Below, one piece after another: positions 1 to 8,057 of a stretch of DNA of 64,000 nt. The notes beneath the pieces are model-generated. The model saw nothing but the letters and a program-made list of their open reading frames with translations. It had not been told where the DNA came from and made no database searches. The position numbers and the translations under genes were made by a program. The stretch is taken from positions 1-64,000 of the forward strand of contig NZ_JAKCPW010000014.1 of the NCBI RefSeq assembly GCF_021440085.1, read 5' to 3'. The DNA comes from Dyadobacter sp. CY261 (GTDB lineage Bacteria > Bacteroidota > Bacteroidia > Cytophagales > Spirosomataceae). Each line of letters begins with the position of its first letter. The first letter of the stretch is position 1.

Positions 1-860
1 CCTACGATTTCGAGGATCTCTTTCGTGATCGCTGCCTGACGCGTCCGGTTGTAAACCAGGCGCAGTTCTTTGAGCAATTCCTGAGCGTTTTCCGTTGCTT
101 TGTCCATCGCTGTCATACGTGCTCCCTGTTCCGATGCATTGGATTCGAGAACAGCGCGGTACAGCTGAATTTTCAACGATTTTGGGATCAGTTCCGCAAG
201 GATTTCTTCCTCGGTCGGTTCGAAAATATAGTTAACCTCAGTCTTTTTCGACTTGGTCAATTTGTTCTCAGCTTTGATCGGAAGATATGGATCGGTATGC
301 AGTATTTGCGTTGCGACGTTTTTGAACTCGTTGTAAACGATATCCACCGCGTCGTAACGACCTTCGGAGAAATCCTTCATGATCTCTTCGGCTGCGTTTT
401 TCACGTTCACAAAGCTCAGACGTCCGAAAAGATCGGTAAAAGCAGTGTTTACGGTAAATCCGCGGCGTACCAGCGACTCAGCGCCTTTTTTGCCGATTGC
501 AAAAATCTCTACATTTCCTTTCGCTGCCTGAACCGCATATTTGGATTCGATCCGCGCGAGTGTAGCTTTGATAACATTGGTGTTAAATGCTCCGCACAAT
601 CCACGGTCGGACGTTACGACTATGATCAGCACCTTCTCCACCGAGCGAACGGCTTTCAGCGGGCTGTCGGCAGCGCTCTCCGATGCTGACGAAACTGTCA
701 GAAGCATTTCTCCAAGCTTCTGTGCGTAAGGACGCATCTGAACGATGCTGTCCTGTGCACGACGCAGCTTGGCGGCCGCTACCATTTTCATGGCTTTGGT
801 GATCTGCTGTGTGGAATTAACCGAAACAATGCGGTTACGTACTTCTTTTAAGCTTGCCAT
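1..860 (-). CDS. atpG: ATP synthase F1 gamma subunit (3' end cut by window edge)
   Basis: This encodes the central rotor stalk of F1, which couples proton flow to ATP synthesis at the inner membrane. The ATG at 858-860 opens a frame that stays open to base 1. The last codons in the window read RQAAITKEILEIV, the typical end of gamma subunits, so only a few residues are missing beyond the edge. The family is about 290 residues and 286 are present. It follows atpA on the same strand after an 88-base gap that holds a strong hairpin. The identification is firm. Confidence 0.95.
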   Translation of the reverse strand, partial: MASLKEVRNRIVSVNSTQQITKAMKMVAAAKLRRAQDSIVQMRPYAQKLGEMLLTVSSASESAADSPLKAVRSVEKVLIIVVTSDRGLCGAFNTNVIKATLARIESKYAVQAAKGNVEIFAIGKKGAESLVRRGFTVNTAFTDLFGRLSFVNVKNAAEEIMKDFSEGRYDAVDIVYNEFKNVATQILHTDPYLPIKAENKLTKSKKTEVNYIFEPTEEEILAELIPKSLKIQLYRAVLESNASEQGARMTAMDKATENAQELLKELRLVYNRTRQAAITKEILEIV

Positions 861-909
861 TCTCTGGGTGTTTTATGCGATCCGGTGATCCTATTGAACG
901 TGTATCAGG

Positions 910-942
910 AAAAGGCCGTAACGTGTTCGGTTACGGCCTTTT
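910..942 (-). terminator. Hairpin between atpA and atpG (terminator or attenuator-like)
   Basis: A perfect 13-bp stem (AAAAGGCCGTAAC at 910-922 with GTTACGGCCTTTT at 930-942) has a 7-base loop. Read on the minus strand it lies just after the atpA stop codon, and the stem ends in a short T run. It has the form of an intrinsic terminator but sits inside an apparent operon. Partial termination here, or 3'-end protection of the atpA message, is an inference. Confidence 0.6.
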
Positions 943-948
943 TACCGG

Positions 949-2526
949 TTAACGATACTTTACAGCAACTTCTCTAGCTACTTTCTCGATAACGTCTGTT
1001 ACGCTGTTGTCCAGTTTTCCGGCACGCAAGCCAGCAAGGGCTTCTTTATATTGTCCAGCCAGTACGGTAGTAAAGTCTTTTTCAAATTCCTTCACACGTG
1101 CAACGTCTACGGTATCCAGCAAACCTTTGGTGGAAGCGTAAACAGTCGCTACCTGAAGTTCGACAGGTACCGGCGCATACTGTGCTTGTTTCAAAACTTC
1201 CTGGTTGCGGCGTCCCCGATCGATCGCCAGCTTGGTAGCGGCATCAAGGTCGGAACCGAATTTAGCAAATGCTTCCAATTCGCGGAACTGCGCCTGATCA
1301 AGTTTCAGGGTACCCGAAACTTTCTTCATCGATTTGATCTGTGCATTACCACCTACGCGGGAAACCGAGATACCCACGTTGATCGCAGGACGGATACCCG
1401 AGTTGAACAGGTTAGATTCAAGGAAGATCTGGCCGTCGGTGATCGAGATTACGTTCGTTGGAATGTAAGCCGAAACGTCACCAGCTTGTGTTTCGATGAT
1501 CGGAAGGGCTGTCAATGAACCACCACCTTTTACCTTGCCTTTCAATGAAGGTGGAAGGTCGTTCATGTTGGCAGCAATGCTGTCATCAGCGATGATTTTC
1601 GCAGCACGTTCCAAAAGGCGGCTGTGGAGGTAGAATACGTCACCTGGATAAGCTTCGCGGCCCGGAGGACGACGGAGCAGCAGGGACACCTCGCGATAAG
1701 ATACCGCTTGTTTCGAAAGGTCGTCGTAGATAACCAATGCAGGACGGCCGGTATCACGGAAGTACTCACCAATCGCAGCACCTGTAAATGGTGCGTAGAA
1801 TTGCATTGGAGAAGGATCGGATGCACCAGCAGCAACGATCACGGTGTAGTCCATCGCTCCGTATCTGCGAAGTGTAGCTTCAATCGACTTGATCGTAGAA
1901 GCTTTCTGTCCACAGGCAACGTAGATACAGAATACCGGTTCGCCTTTGTCGTAAAATTCCTTCTGGTTAATGATTGTATCGATCGCAACCGCAGTCTTAC
2001 CCGTCTGACGGTCACCGATGATCAGCTCGCGCTGTCCGCGTCCGATGGGGATCATCGCATCGATCGCCTTGATACCGGTTTGAAGCGGCTCAGTTACCGG
2101 CTGACGGTAGATTACCCCCGGAGCTTTACGCTCGATAGGCATTTCGAAGGTCTCACCAGTAATAGGTCCGTTTCCGTCGATCGGCTCAGCCAGCGTGTTT
2201 ACCACACGGCCGATGATTCCGTCACCCACTTTCACGGAAGCGATTTCTTTGGTACGTTTTACAGTCGCACCCTCTTTGATGTCACTGAAATCCCCCAGCA
2301 ATACGGCTCCCACATTGTCTTCCTCGAGGTTTAGAGCGAGGGCCTTAAGGCCGTTCTCGAAAACAAGCAGCTCACCCGCTTGTACCTGGGAAAGACCATA
2401 AATGCGGGCAACACCGTCACCAACCTGAAGGACTGTTCCTACTTCTTCGAGTTCTGCTTCTGATCGAGCGCCTGCAAGTTGTTCGCGCAGGATGGCCGAA
2501 ACTTCATCCGGTCTAACAGATACCAT
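949..2526 (-). CDS. atpA: ATP synthase F1 alpha subunit
   Basis: This is the non-catalytic nucleotide-binding subunit of the F1 hexamer. The 525-residue length matches the family. The Walker A motif GDRQTGKT lies at residues 171-178, and the N-terminal beta-barrel and C-terminal helical domain are both complete. It starts at ATG 2526 with a good TAnnTTTG promoter about 50 bases upstream. The gene before it on the chromosome is divergent, so atpH and the Fo genes do not directly precede it. In many bacteria they do. Confidence 0.98.
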   Translation of the reverse strand: MVSVRPDEVSAILREQLAGARSEAELEEVGTVLQVGDGVARIYGLSQVQAGELLVFENGLKALALNLEEDNVGAVLLGDFSDIKEGATVKRTKEIASVKVGDGIIGRVVNTLAEPIDGNGPITGETFEMPIERKAPGVIYRQPVTEPLQTGIKAIDAMIPIGRGQRELIIGDRQTGKTAVAIDTIINQKEFYDKGEPVFCIYVACGQKASTIKSIEATLRRYGAMDYTVIVAAGASDPSPMQFYAPFTGAAIGEYFRDTGRPALVIYDDLSKQAVSYREVSLLLRRPPGREAYPGDVFYLHSRLLERAAKIIADDSIAANMNDLPPSLKGKVKGGGSLTALPIIETQAGDVSAYIPTNVISITDGQIFLESNLFNSGIRPAINVGISVSRVGGNAQIKSMKKVSGTLKLDQAQFRELEAFAKFGSDLDAATKLAIDRGRRNQEVLKQAQYAPVPVELQVATVYASTKGLLDTVDVARVKEFEKDFTTVLAGQYKEALAGLRAGKLDNSVTDVIEKVAREVAVKYR

Positions 2527-2577
2527 AGTATAATTGACTTATTTAGAGTATAGTAGTAAGTTTTCTGAAAACTCGCG

Positions 2578-2585
2578 CAAAGGTA
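2578..2585 (-). promoter_or_regulatory. Bacteroidota -7 promoter element for atpAG
   Basis: The minus strand reads TACCTTTG, a full match to the Bacteroidota TAnnTTTG -7 element. It lies 52 bases upstream of the atpA start codon and implies a short leader of about 45 bases. It supports atpAG being a separate transcription unit. The rest of the gap to 2815 is AT-rich, and I saw no other feature in it. Confidence 0.6.
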
Positions 2586-2815
2586 GAGTTTTATTTTGGT
2601 AAAAACAGAATGATTTAACTAAAAGCTGCGATATAAAATTAGATTTTTCTAAGGAAGTGCATGGGATGGCTTTGCGGTCGGCTAATTTACCATTTATCCG
2701 CCGGTTGGAACATTTTTAAAACTTTTTTAGGTACTGATTGTGTTTTTGTTGTAATTGAGATCGTTAATAATACTTATCTATTAAATTTTAATCTTTTCGA
2801 CCGTTCATCAGTGCA

Positions 2816-3574
2816 ATGTACAAATTAGAAAAAACCATTTTAGCAGTCCTGGCATTTGGAGTATTGGCAACCGCGGAAGGCACAGCACAGACTATCAAAA
2901 AAACAACTAAACCGGCCGCAACAGTAAAGAAGTCAGCGGCAACAACTTCAAAAACAACAGCAACTCCTGCAACACTCAAGACAACTGCTGACTCTTTGTC
3001 TGCGGCGATCGGAGTGAGCTTCGCAAACTCGCTATCTTCACAAGGTATTAGCGATATCAACAGCGAACTACTTACACAGACCGTTAAAGCGGCTTTGAAA
3101 GGTGAAAAAACGGCATTTACGTCGGATCAGGCTAATTTGTTCATTCAAGGCTACTTCACAAAGATGATGGAGGAAAAAGGGGCTGTGGTACGGAAAGAAG
3201 GAGAGAAGTTTTTGGAAGAAAACAAGAAAAAGGAAGGTGTAGTGACCACCGAGAGCGGTCTGCAATACCAGATCATCAAAACCGGCGAAGGTCCGAAACC
3301 GGCTGCAACCGATAAAGTAAAGACACACTACCATGGCACACTGACCAATGGAACAGTTTTTGACAGCTCGGTCGACAGAGGCGAGCCGGTCGAGTTTCCG
3401 GTCAATGGCGTGATCAAAGGATGGACCGAGGCGCTTCAGTTAATGCCGGTCGGATCGAAATGGAAGCTTTTTATTCCATATCAACTGGCTTACGGTGAGC
3501 GTGCGGCAGGACCTCAGATACCGGCTTATTCAGCCCTCGTATTTGAGGTTGAATTATTGGAAATCGTAAAATAG
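2816..3574 (+). CDS. FKBP-type peptidyl-prolyl cis-trans isomerase, exported
   Basis: This is predicted to catalyse prolyl isomerisation during protein folding in the periplasm. The first 25 residues (hydrophobic core LAVLAFGVLA, ending GTAQ) form a signal peptide. A Lys/Thr/Ala-rich low-complexity linker follows to about residue 60. An FKBP N-terminal helical dimerisation region comes next, then the C-terminal FKBP fold with FDSSVDRGEPVEF and VIKGWTEALQLMPVGSKWK. The S41 protease gene begins 5 bases after its stop, so the two are probably co-transcribed and may act together in envelope protein quality control. Confidence 0.93.
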   Translation: MYKLEKTILAVLAFGVLATAEGTAQTIKKTTKPAATVKKSAATTSKTTATPATLKTTADSLSAAIGVSFANSLSSQGISDINSELLTQTVKAALKGEKTAFTSDQANLFIQGYFTKMMEEKGAVVRKEGEKFLEENKKKEGVVTTESGLQYQIIKTGEGPKPAATDKVKTHYHGTLTNGTVFDSSVDRGEPVEFPVNGVIKGWTEALQLMPVGSKWKLFIPYQLAYGERAAGPQIPAYSALVFEVELLEIVK

Positions 3575-3579
3575 CAAAC

Positions 3580-5712
3580 GTGCAAATGAAAAAGTATCTT
3601 ATCACTCTTATTCCGGTTGTGTTGCTGGGTTGGCAGCGGGGCCCTGTTCAGGAACGAGTGGGGGTAATGGCACCAGCGGCCGCCTCCATGGATGAAGATA
3701 TCAAGCCGATTCCGGCACAATACAAGGCGGAAGAGCTGACAACCAGGATCCTATCCAGCTATCACTATAGAAAAACCAAGCTGAACGATTCTCTTTCGAC
3801 AGCGATGTTTGATAAGTATCTCGACGCGATAGACCACGGAAAGCTCTATTACCTGGCTACCGACATTGCGGAATTCGAGCAGTATAAGAACTCTTTCGAC
3901 GACTATCTGCAAAAAAGAGAACTTGACGTTCCATTCCAAATTTATAACGTTTTCAGAAAGCGCTATAAAGAAAGGAGTGAATACATTCAGACCTTGCTGA
4001 AAGAAGCGAAACCTTTCGACTTTACGCAAGACGAGTCCATGAACACAGACCGCGAAAAAGCGGCATGGGCTAAAAATACCGACGAATTGAACGATACTTG
4101 GCGGAAATACCTCAAAAGCGAGGCATTAGACCTCAAACTGTCAGGAAAGGCGGACACTGCGGTGGTATCAACCCTTCGTGATCGCTACAAAACCCGTGAT
4201 CGTGCATTAGGCCGTATCCGTACAGAGCAGGTGTTCCAGATGTTCATGAATGCTTACGCGGAATCACTCGACCCGCATACCAGCTACATGGCGCCTACGT
4301 CGGCCGACCGTTTTAAACAGGAAATGAGCCAGTCACTGGAAGGTATCGGTGCATTGCTTCGCGAGGAAGATAATTATATCAAAATCGTTGAAGTAATCCC
4401 GGGCGGACCTGCATTTAAAGGAAAACAACTCAAAAAAGAAGATAAGATCGTTGCCGTTGCCCAAGGCGATGAAGGCAAATTTGTGGATATCGTCGGCTGG
4501 TTTGTGGACGATGCGGTCAAACTGATCAAAGGCCCGAAATCGACTGTGGTTCGTTTGCAGATCATCTCTGCTGATGCATTGCCCGGATCGGCCCCGAAAG
4601 AATATCGCCTAGTTCGCGAGAAGATCAAGCTGGAAGAGCAACGTGCTAAGAGTGAAATCGTATCTATCAATAATGGTAGTAAGGATTTTAAAATCGGCGT
4701 AATCGACATTCCGTTGTTCTACCGTGACTTTGAAGGCGCTCAACACCGTGAGAAGGAATTTTCAAGCACTACCCGCGACGTTCAGAAGCTGATCACCGAT
4801 TTGCACGCTTCCAATGTAGACGGTATCGTGATTGATTTGCGTAACAATGGCGGTGGCTCGCTTACCGAAGCTGTTTCGCTGACAGGTCTGTTCATTAACC
4901 GCGGTCCGGTTGTTCAGGTGAAGGAAAGCCAGGGCGAAATTGAAGTGCAGTCCGATAATGATCCCAGCATTGCGTACGATGGCCCGCTGGCTGTCATGGT
5001 GAACCGTTTTAGCGCGTCAGCATCTGAAATCTTCGCGGCTGCGATCCAGGATTACAAGCGTGGGCTGATCGTAGGGGAGCAGACGTATGGAAAAGGAACC
5101 GTTCAAACGCTGATCGACCTGAACCAATGGGTGCCGAAAGAGCAAGATCAGTTGGGTCAGGTGAAACTTACCGTTGCGAAATTCTACCGCGTTAACGGCA
5201 GCAGTACGCAGCTAAAAGGTGTGATGCCGGATTTGGAATTGCCTACCGCATTCAAGGTTAATGAATATGGCGAAGGCTCTCAGCCCAGTGCATTGCCTTG
5301 GGACCAGATCCCATCTTCGCGCTACGAGGTAAATAGCAATATCAACCCGAAAATCGTTGAACAACTTCGTGATAAGTACAAACACCGTTTGAAAACTGAC
5401 GAAGAGTTGAAAACGTTGGTAAAAACGCTGGATGAATTCAAGACGGCACGCGAAAACAAAGTCGTTTCCCTACAAGAATCGAAACGCAAGCTGGAACGCG
5501 ACGAGGCAGAGAAGAAACGTGCAGCAATGAAGCAGCTGGGCGAAGACAGTGCCGACGATGAGGAAGAAGAAACCGACTCAAAAGTAGCCGAAGCTCCTAA
5601 GGAAGTGAAAAAGAAAAAGGACATTTACCTGACAGAAACAGGTAGAATGCTAGCCGATCTGATCGTGATCTCGAAAGAGCCGAGCCTGGCAGGTACTAAG
5701 AAGAAACAATAA
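3580..5712 (+). CDS. Carboxy-terminal processing protease, S41 family (Tsp/Prc-like)
   Basis: This is a predicted periplasmic serine protease that trims or degrades proteins from their C-terminus. The order is a hydrophobic N-terminal export signal, an alpha-helical N-terminal domain, a PDZ domain at about residues 250-340, the S41 core, and a charged coiled C-terminal region. The motif NRFSASASEIF and the TYGKGTVQT loop place the catalytic dyad at Ser480 and Lys505. That 25-residue spacing equals E. coli Tsp Ser430/Lys455. The 710-residue length fits the Tsp branch rather than the shorter CtpA branch. MKK two codons in is an alternative start. Confidence 0.95.
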   Translation: MQMKKYLITLIPVVLLGWQRGPVQERVGVMAPAAASMDEDIKPIPAQYKAEELTTRILSSYHYRKTKLNDSLSTAMFDKYLDAIDHGKLYYLATDIAEFEQYKNSFDDYLQKRELDVPFQIYNVFRKRYKERSEYIQTLLKEAKPFDFTQDESMNTDREKAAWAKNTDELNDTWRKYLKSEALDLKLSGKADTAVVSTLRDRYKTRDRALGRIRTEQVFQMFMNAYAESLDPHTSYMAPTSADRFKQEMSQSLEGIGALLREEDNYIKIVEVIPGGPAFKGKQLKKEDKIVAVAQGDEGKFVDIVGWFVDDAVKLIKGPKSTVVRLQIISADALPGSAPKEYRLVREKIKLEEQRAKSEIVSINNGSKDFKIGVIDIPLFYRDFEGAQHREKEFSSTTRDVQKLITDLHASNVDGIVIDLRNNGGGSLTEAVSLTGLFINRGPVVQVKESQGEIEVQSDNDPSIAYDGPLAVMVNRFSASASEIFAAAIQDYKRGLIVGEQTYGKGTVQTLIDLNQWVPKEQDQLGQVKLTVAKFYRVNGSSTQLKGVMPDLELPTAFKVNEYGEGSQPSALPWDQIPSSRYEVNSNINPKIVEQLRDKYKHRLKTDEELKTLVKTLDEFKTARENKVVSLQESKRKLERDEAEKKRAAMKQLGEDSADDEEEETDSKVAEAPKEVKKKKDIYLTETGRMLADLIVISKEPSLAGTKKKQ

Positions 5713-5737
5713 GGATAATTTGCAGTATTATTGAGGA

Positions 5738-5764
5738 GGGCACCGGATTAGGTGCCCTTTTTTT
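5738..5764 (+). terminator. Intrinsic terminator after the S41 protease gene
   Basis: A 7-bp perfect stem GGGCACC/GGTGCCC with a 6-base loop is followed by seven T residues. It lies 25 bases after the protease stop codon and ends the FKBP-S41 unit. Confidence 0.9.
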
Positions 5765-5783
5765 GTTGCTGGATCGTGTCCAA

Positions 5784-6035
5784 TTAAACTAATTGATTTT
5801 CACGCACTTCTTTCTTGCTGATGTATTTTTCGTAGAAAGCCTCCATTTCAAATTGGTTACAGAAGCCAAAGTATTGGGCAATTTTTTCTGCGACCGCTTT
5901 ATCTATGCGAACCTTCCCATTTTCAATCTTGCTTATCGATTGCTGCTTGACGTTCAGGAGGCAAGCAATTTCACTTTGCTTAATTCCTCTCATCATTCTT
6001 ATAGCCCTGATTTTTTCGTTAAACCCTGTTGACAT
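5784..6035 (-). CDS. Xre-family helix-turn-helix regulator
   Basis: This is a small DNA-binding protein of 83 residues from the chosen start, MSTGFNEK. An upstream ATG at 6053 would add six residues. The helix-turn-helix is clear: RGIKQSEIACLLNVKQQSIS followed by KIENGKVRID, the classic HTH_3 pattern. The C-terminal 25 residues are charged and have no recognised domain. It is divergent from the broken C10 protease gene. Two copies of a 15-bp repeat lie in the shared upstream region and could be its operator, which is an inference. Confidence 0.85.
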   Translation of the reverse strand: MSTGFNEKIRAIRMMRGIKQSEIACLLNVKQQSISKIENGKVRIDKAVAEKIAQYFGFCNQFEMEAFYEKYISKKEVRENQLV

Positions 6036-6103
6036 AATAAAGAAGGGAATCATAAGTGTGCGACTTAATGCTGCAAAGTATATGATTTAGAATTGATCGT
6101 CAA

Positions 6104-6143
6104 GTTGTAAAATACAACCGGCTTGGGCGTAAAGTACAACCGG
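6104..6143. promoter_or_regulatory. Paired repeat GTAAARTACAACCGG, candidate operator
   Basis: GTAAAATACAACCGG at 6107-6121 and GTAAAGTACAACCGG at 6129-6143 are direct repeats 22 bases apart, two helical turns. The first is also part of the palindrome GTTGTAAAATACAAC. They lie between the divergent Xre regulator and the C10 protease gene, 78 bases before the protease start. The two-turn spacing and position suggest a binding site for a dimeric regulator. Confidence 0.5.
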
Positions 6144-6220
6144 TTCTTTTTTGAGTACTAAAAGTAGTTTGGTCTTTTTGTGGAAATATCTGTTACAATG
6201 ATTTTTCCAAACTGAAGACC

Positions 6221-7542
6221 ATGAAAAAGAAATTTGCATTATTTGTCCTTCCCATTTTTGTTCTCGGCCTCTGCCTCATTCAGTGTAAGCAGGATAGAAA
6301 AGATCCGTGGCCAACCTCCAACAAATCAATTGAACCGTTGTCGGTAAGCGCTTCCAGGGCGACGGAAATAGCATCAAGCTATGCAGATTTTAACCGTAAT
6401 CAGGAAACTGCCGGGAAAAACCTTCGCACGAGTGCGACGACGACAGGCACACCCAGAAAGGTGGGTAAAGTCAGGACCTTAAAGGATAGTCGGGGGGATG
6501 ATTTAATGCATGTTATTGACTATATAGGCGATAATAGCGAGAACCGCGGCTTTACTATTGTCGCGGCAGACAGACGGGTAACACCGATATTGGCAAAAGC
6601 AGACAGCGGTACTTTTAACCCCGGCAACCCGGGCGTCCAAGTGTGGATCAGTCACGTGATGGATCAGGTTTATCAAGGGAAAAAAGAGCTATCGAAACCG
6701 GAAAAGGATATAGAAGCCCTTTGGAGGGATTTTGAAAGACACGCTGATATAAAGTCCGGAAGAATTACAACAAAGGCAGACCCTCAATTACCGCCTGGCC
6801 GTAATTGTCCTGACAACTGGGAGGCGTTTGTGTTACCGATTTACAAACGAGTTGGGGGCAAGGTTGGGGATATAACAGGTATTGTCCCAGCCGTTCATGT
6901 GCGGTCGCAGCAGACTGTAACAATGCGCCGGCGGGATGTGGTGCAGTTGCGATCGCACAGGTTTGGAATGCAAGCAATTTACAAAAGCCAACTCACTACA
7001 CAGTACCTCCTGCCGGTCCCCAGCCTATTACTTATCCTCTTCTCGATCTCAGTGCACTTTTATGCAATACCAATGATCCCGAAGATATGATGATTGCCAG
7101 CCTGATTAGAGTTGCCGGTATGTGGGCGGGGTCAAACTACAATTTTATTGGCTGTAACACTTTGACATGGAGGGAAAATATTAAGGATGCCTTTGTCGCT
7201 GCCGGATATTCAAAGCCAGGCACGCGGGTAGCTTGGACTACTTATGAAAATAATGCCTTATCAGAATTATCTTTTGGTTATCCGGCTATCATTGATGGTA
7301 CAAAAGGGACGGATGACATCGGACAATTTCATATATGGGTTGTGGATGGGATAGAGGCGGTCAATCATTATGTTGAGCCGGAAGACCCGTATGCGCAATG
7401 CATTGAAACGCGCCTCAGGTTGTATCATCTGAATTGGGGGTGGAATGGTAGTGATAATGGTTATTACGCACTTGGCAATTTTATGGGTAGCGCGCTCAAT
7501 TATCGATCATATTTGAACGTAACTTATGGATTTAGGCCGTAG
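6221..7542 (+). pseudogene. C10 (streptopain-like) cysteine protease, frameshifted
   Basis: The intact protein would be a secreted cysteine protease with a Spi-like N-terminal pro-region. The first frame gives a lipoprotein-type signal (LGLCLIQC) and the pro-region up to about residue 200. It then runs out of frame to 7090. The catalytic part continues in the -1 frame: TSWGQGWGYNRYCPSRSC, then GCGAVAIAQV with the nucleophile Cys at 6937-6939. The His of QFHIWVVDG is at 7330-7332, and LNWGWNGSDNGYY precedes the stop at 7542. The break lies between about 6803 and 6848. One added base would restore a protein of about 440 residues. I see no slippery heptamer there, so programmed frameshifting is unlikely. 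A sequencing error is possible. Confidence 0.85.
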
Positions 7543-7561
7543 TCAATAATAATGGAAAATT

Positions 7562-8008
7562 ATGTTTAGGTACTCTGTTATGCTTGTTCTTGCGCTGGGA
7601 GCACTGGTAGGTTGTGACGGTTGCAGGAAGGATGAATTTGAAGTTTTTAACCGGGTATTTCCGCCTTGTAATGTTTGTACAGCGGTGAAAATGGTGAATC
7701 GAAAAGCTAACGTAACGACCACATTTGACAGTCAGATGGTTCAGACACTCCGGAATGTAAATGACTCTCTGGTAATAAGGCAAAATGGCGTTGTTATCGT
7801 TGAGCTTGCCAATTTTAAGCAAAGAATGGATATGACGAATAGGAAGAAACGAAAATATTATTTCCAATCAGTTACAAGTTCAGGGACTAAAACAATTCGA
7901 TTTGGCCTGACAGGTGCCGCAGATACACCGCTTGTCACGAGCGTAGTTATGGATGGAGAATATAACCCGGCAATTGATACGGTGGACATCTATTACAGGC
8001 ACTACTGA
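7562..8008 (+). CDS. Small lipoprotein of unknown function next to the C10 protease
   Basis: The 148-residue product begins with a lipoprotein signal (MLVLALGALVGC), so Cys18 is the likely lipidated residue. Two more Cys-containing motifs follow early (CRKDEF and PPCNVCTA). The rest looks beta-rich and I recognise no family. It starts 19 bases after the C10 protease gene on the same strand and is probably co-transcribed. Genes beside C10 proteases sometimes encode inhibitors, so an inhibitor role is a testable guess, no more. Confidence 0.75.
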   Translation: MFRYSVMLVLALGALVGCDGCRKDEFEVFNRVFPPCNVCTAVKMVNRKANVTTTFDSQMVQTLRNVNDSLVIRQNGVVIVELANFKQRMDMTNRKKRKYYFQSVTSSGTKTIRFGLTGAADTPLVTSVVMDGEYNPAIDTVDIYYRHY

Positions 8009-8015
8009 ATAGATA

Positions 8016-8050
8016 CTTCAACAGGACAATCACAAACCGTCCTGTTGAAG
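8016..8050. terminator. Hairpin between convergent genes
   Basis: A 12-bp perfect stem, CTTCAACAGGAC/GTCCTGTTGAAG, with an 11-base loop lies between the stop codons of the small lipoprotein (+) and the efflux outer membrane factor (-). It has no strong T run on either side. It probably serves as a bidirectional transcript end. Confidence 0.6.
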
Positions 8051-8057
8051 CTTCCGT

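Noticed and set aside
297..729. Plus-strand open frames across atpG
   Set aside because: They lie on the opposite strand of a clear gamma-subunit gene and have no domain or signal content.
1624..2334. 236-codon plus-strand frame inside atpA
   Set aside because: It is a shadow of the strongly conserved atpA; its translation is Arg/Ser/Thr-rich without any motif.
6803..6848. Programmed -1 frameshift in the C10 protease gene
   Set aside because: No X-XXY-YYZ slippery heptamer is visible in the stretch where the frame must change.
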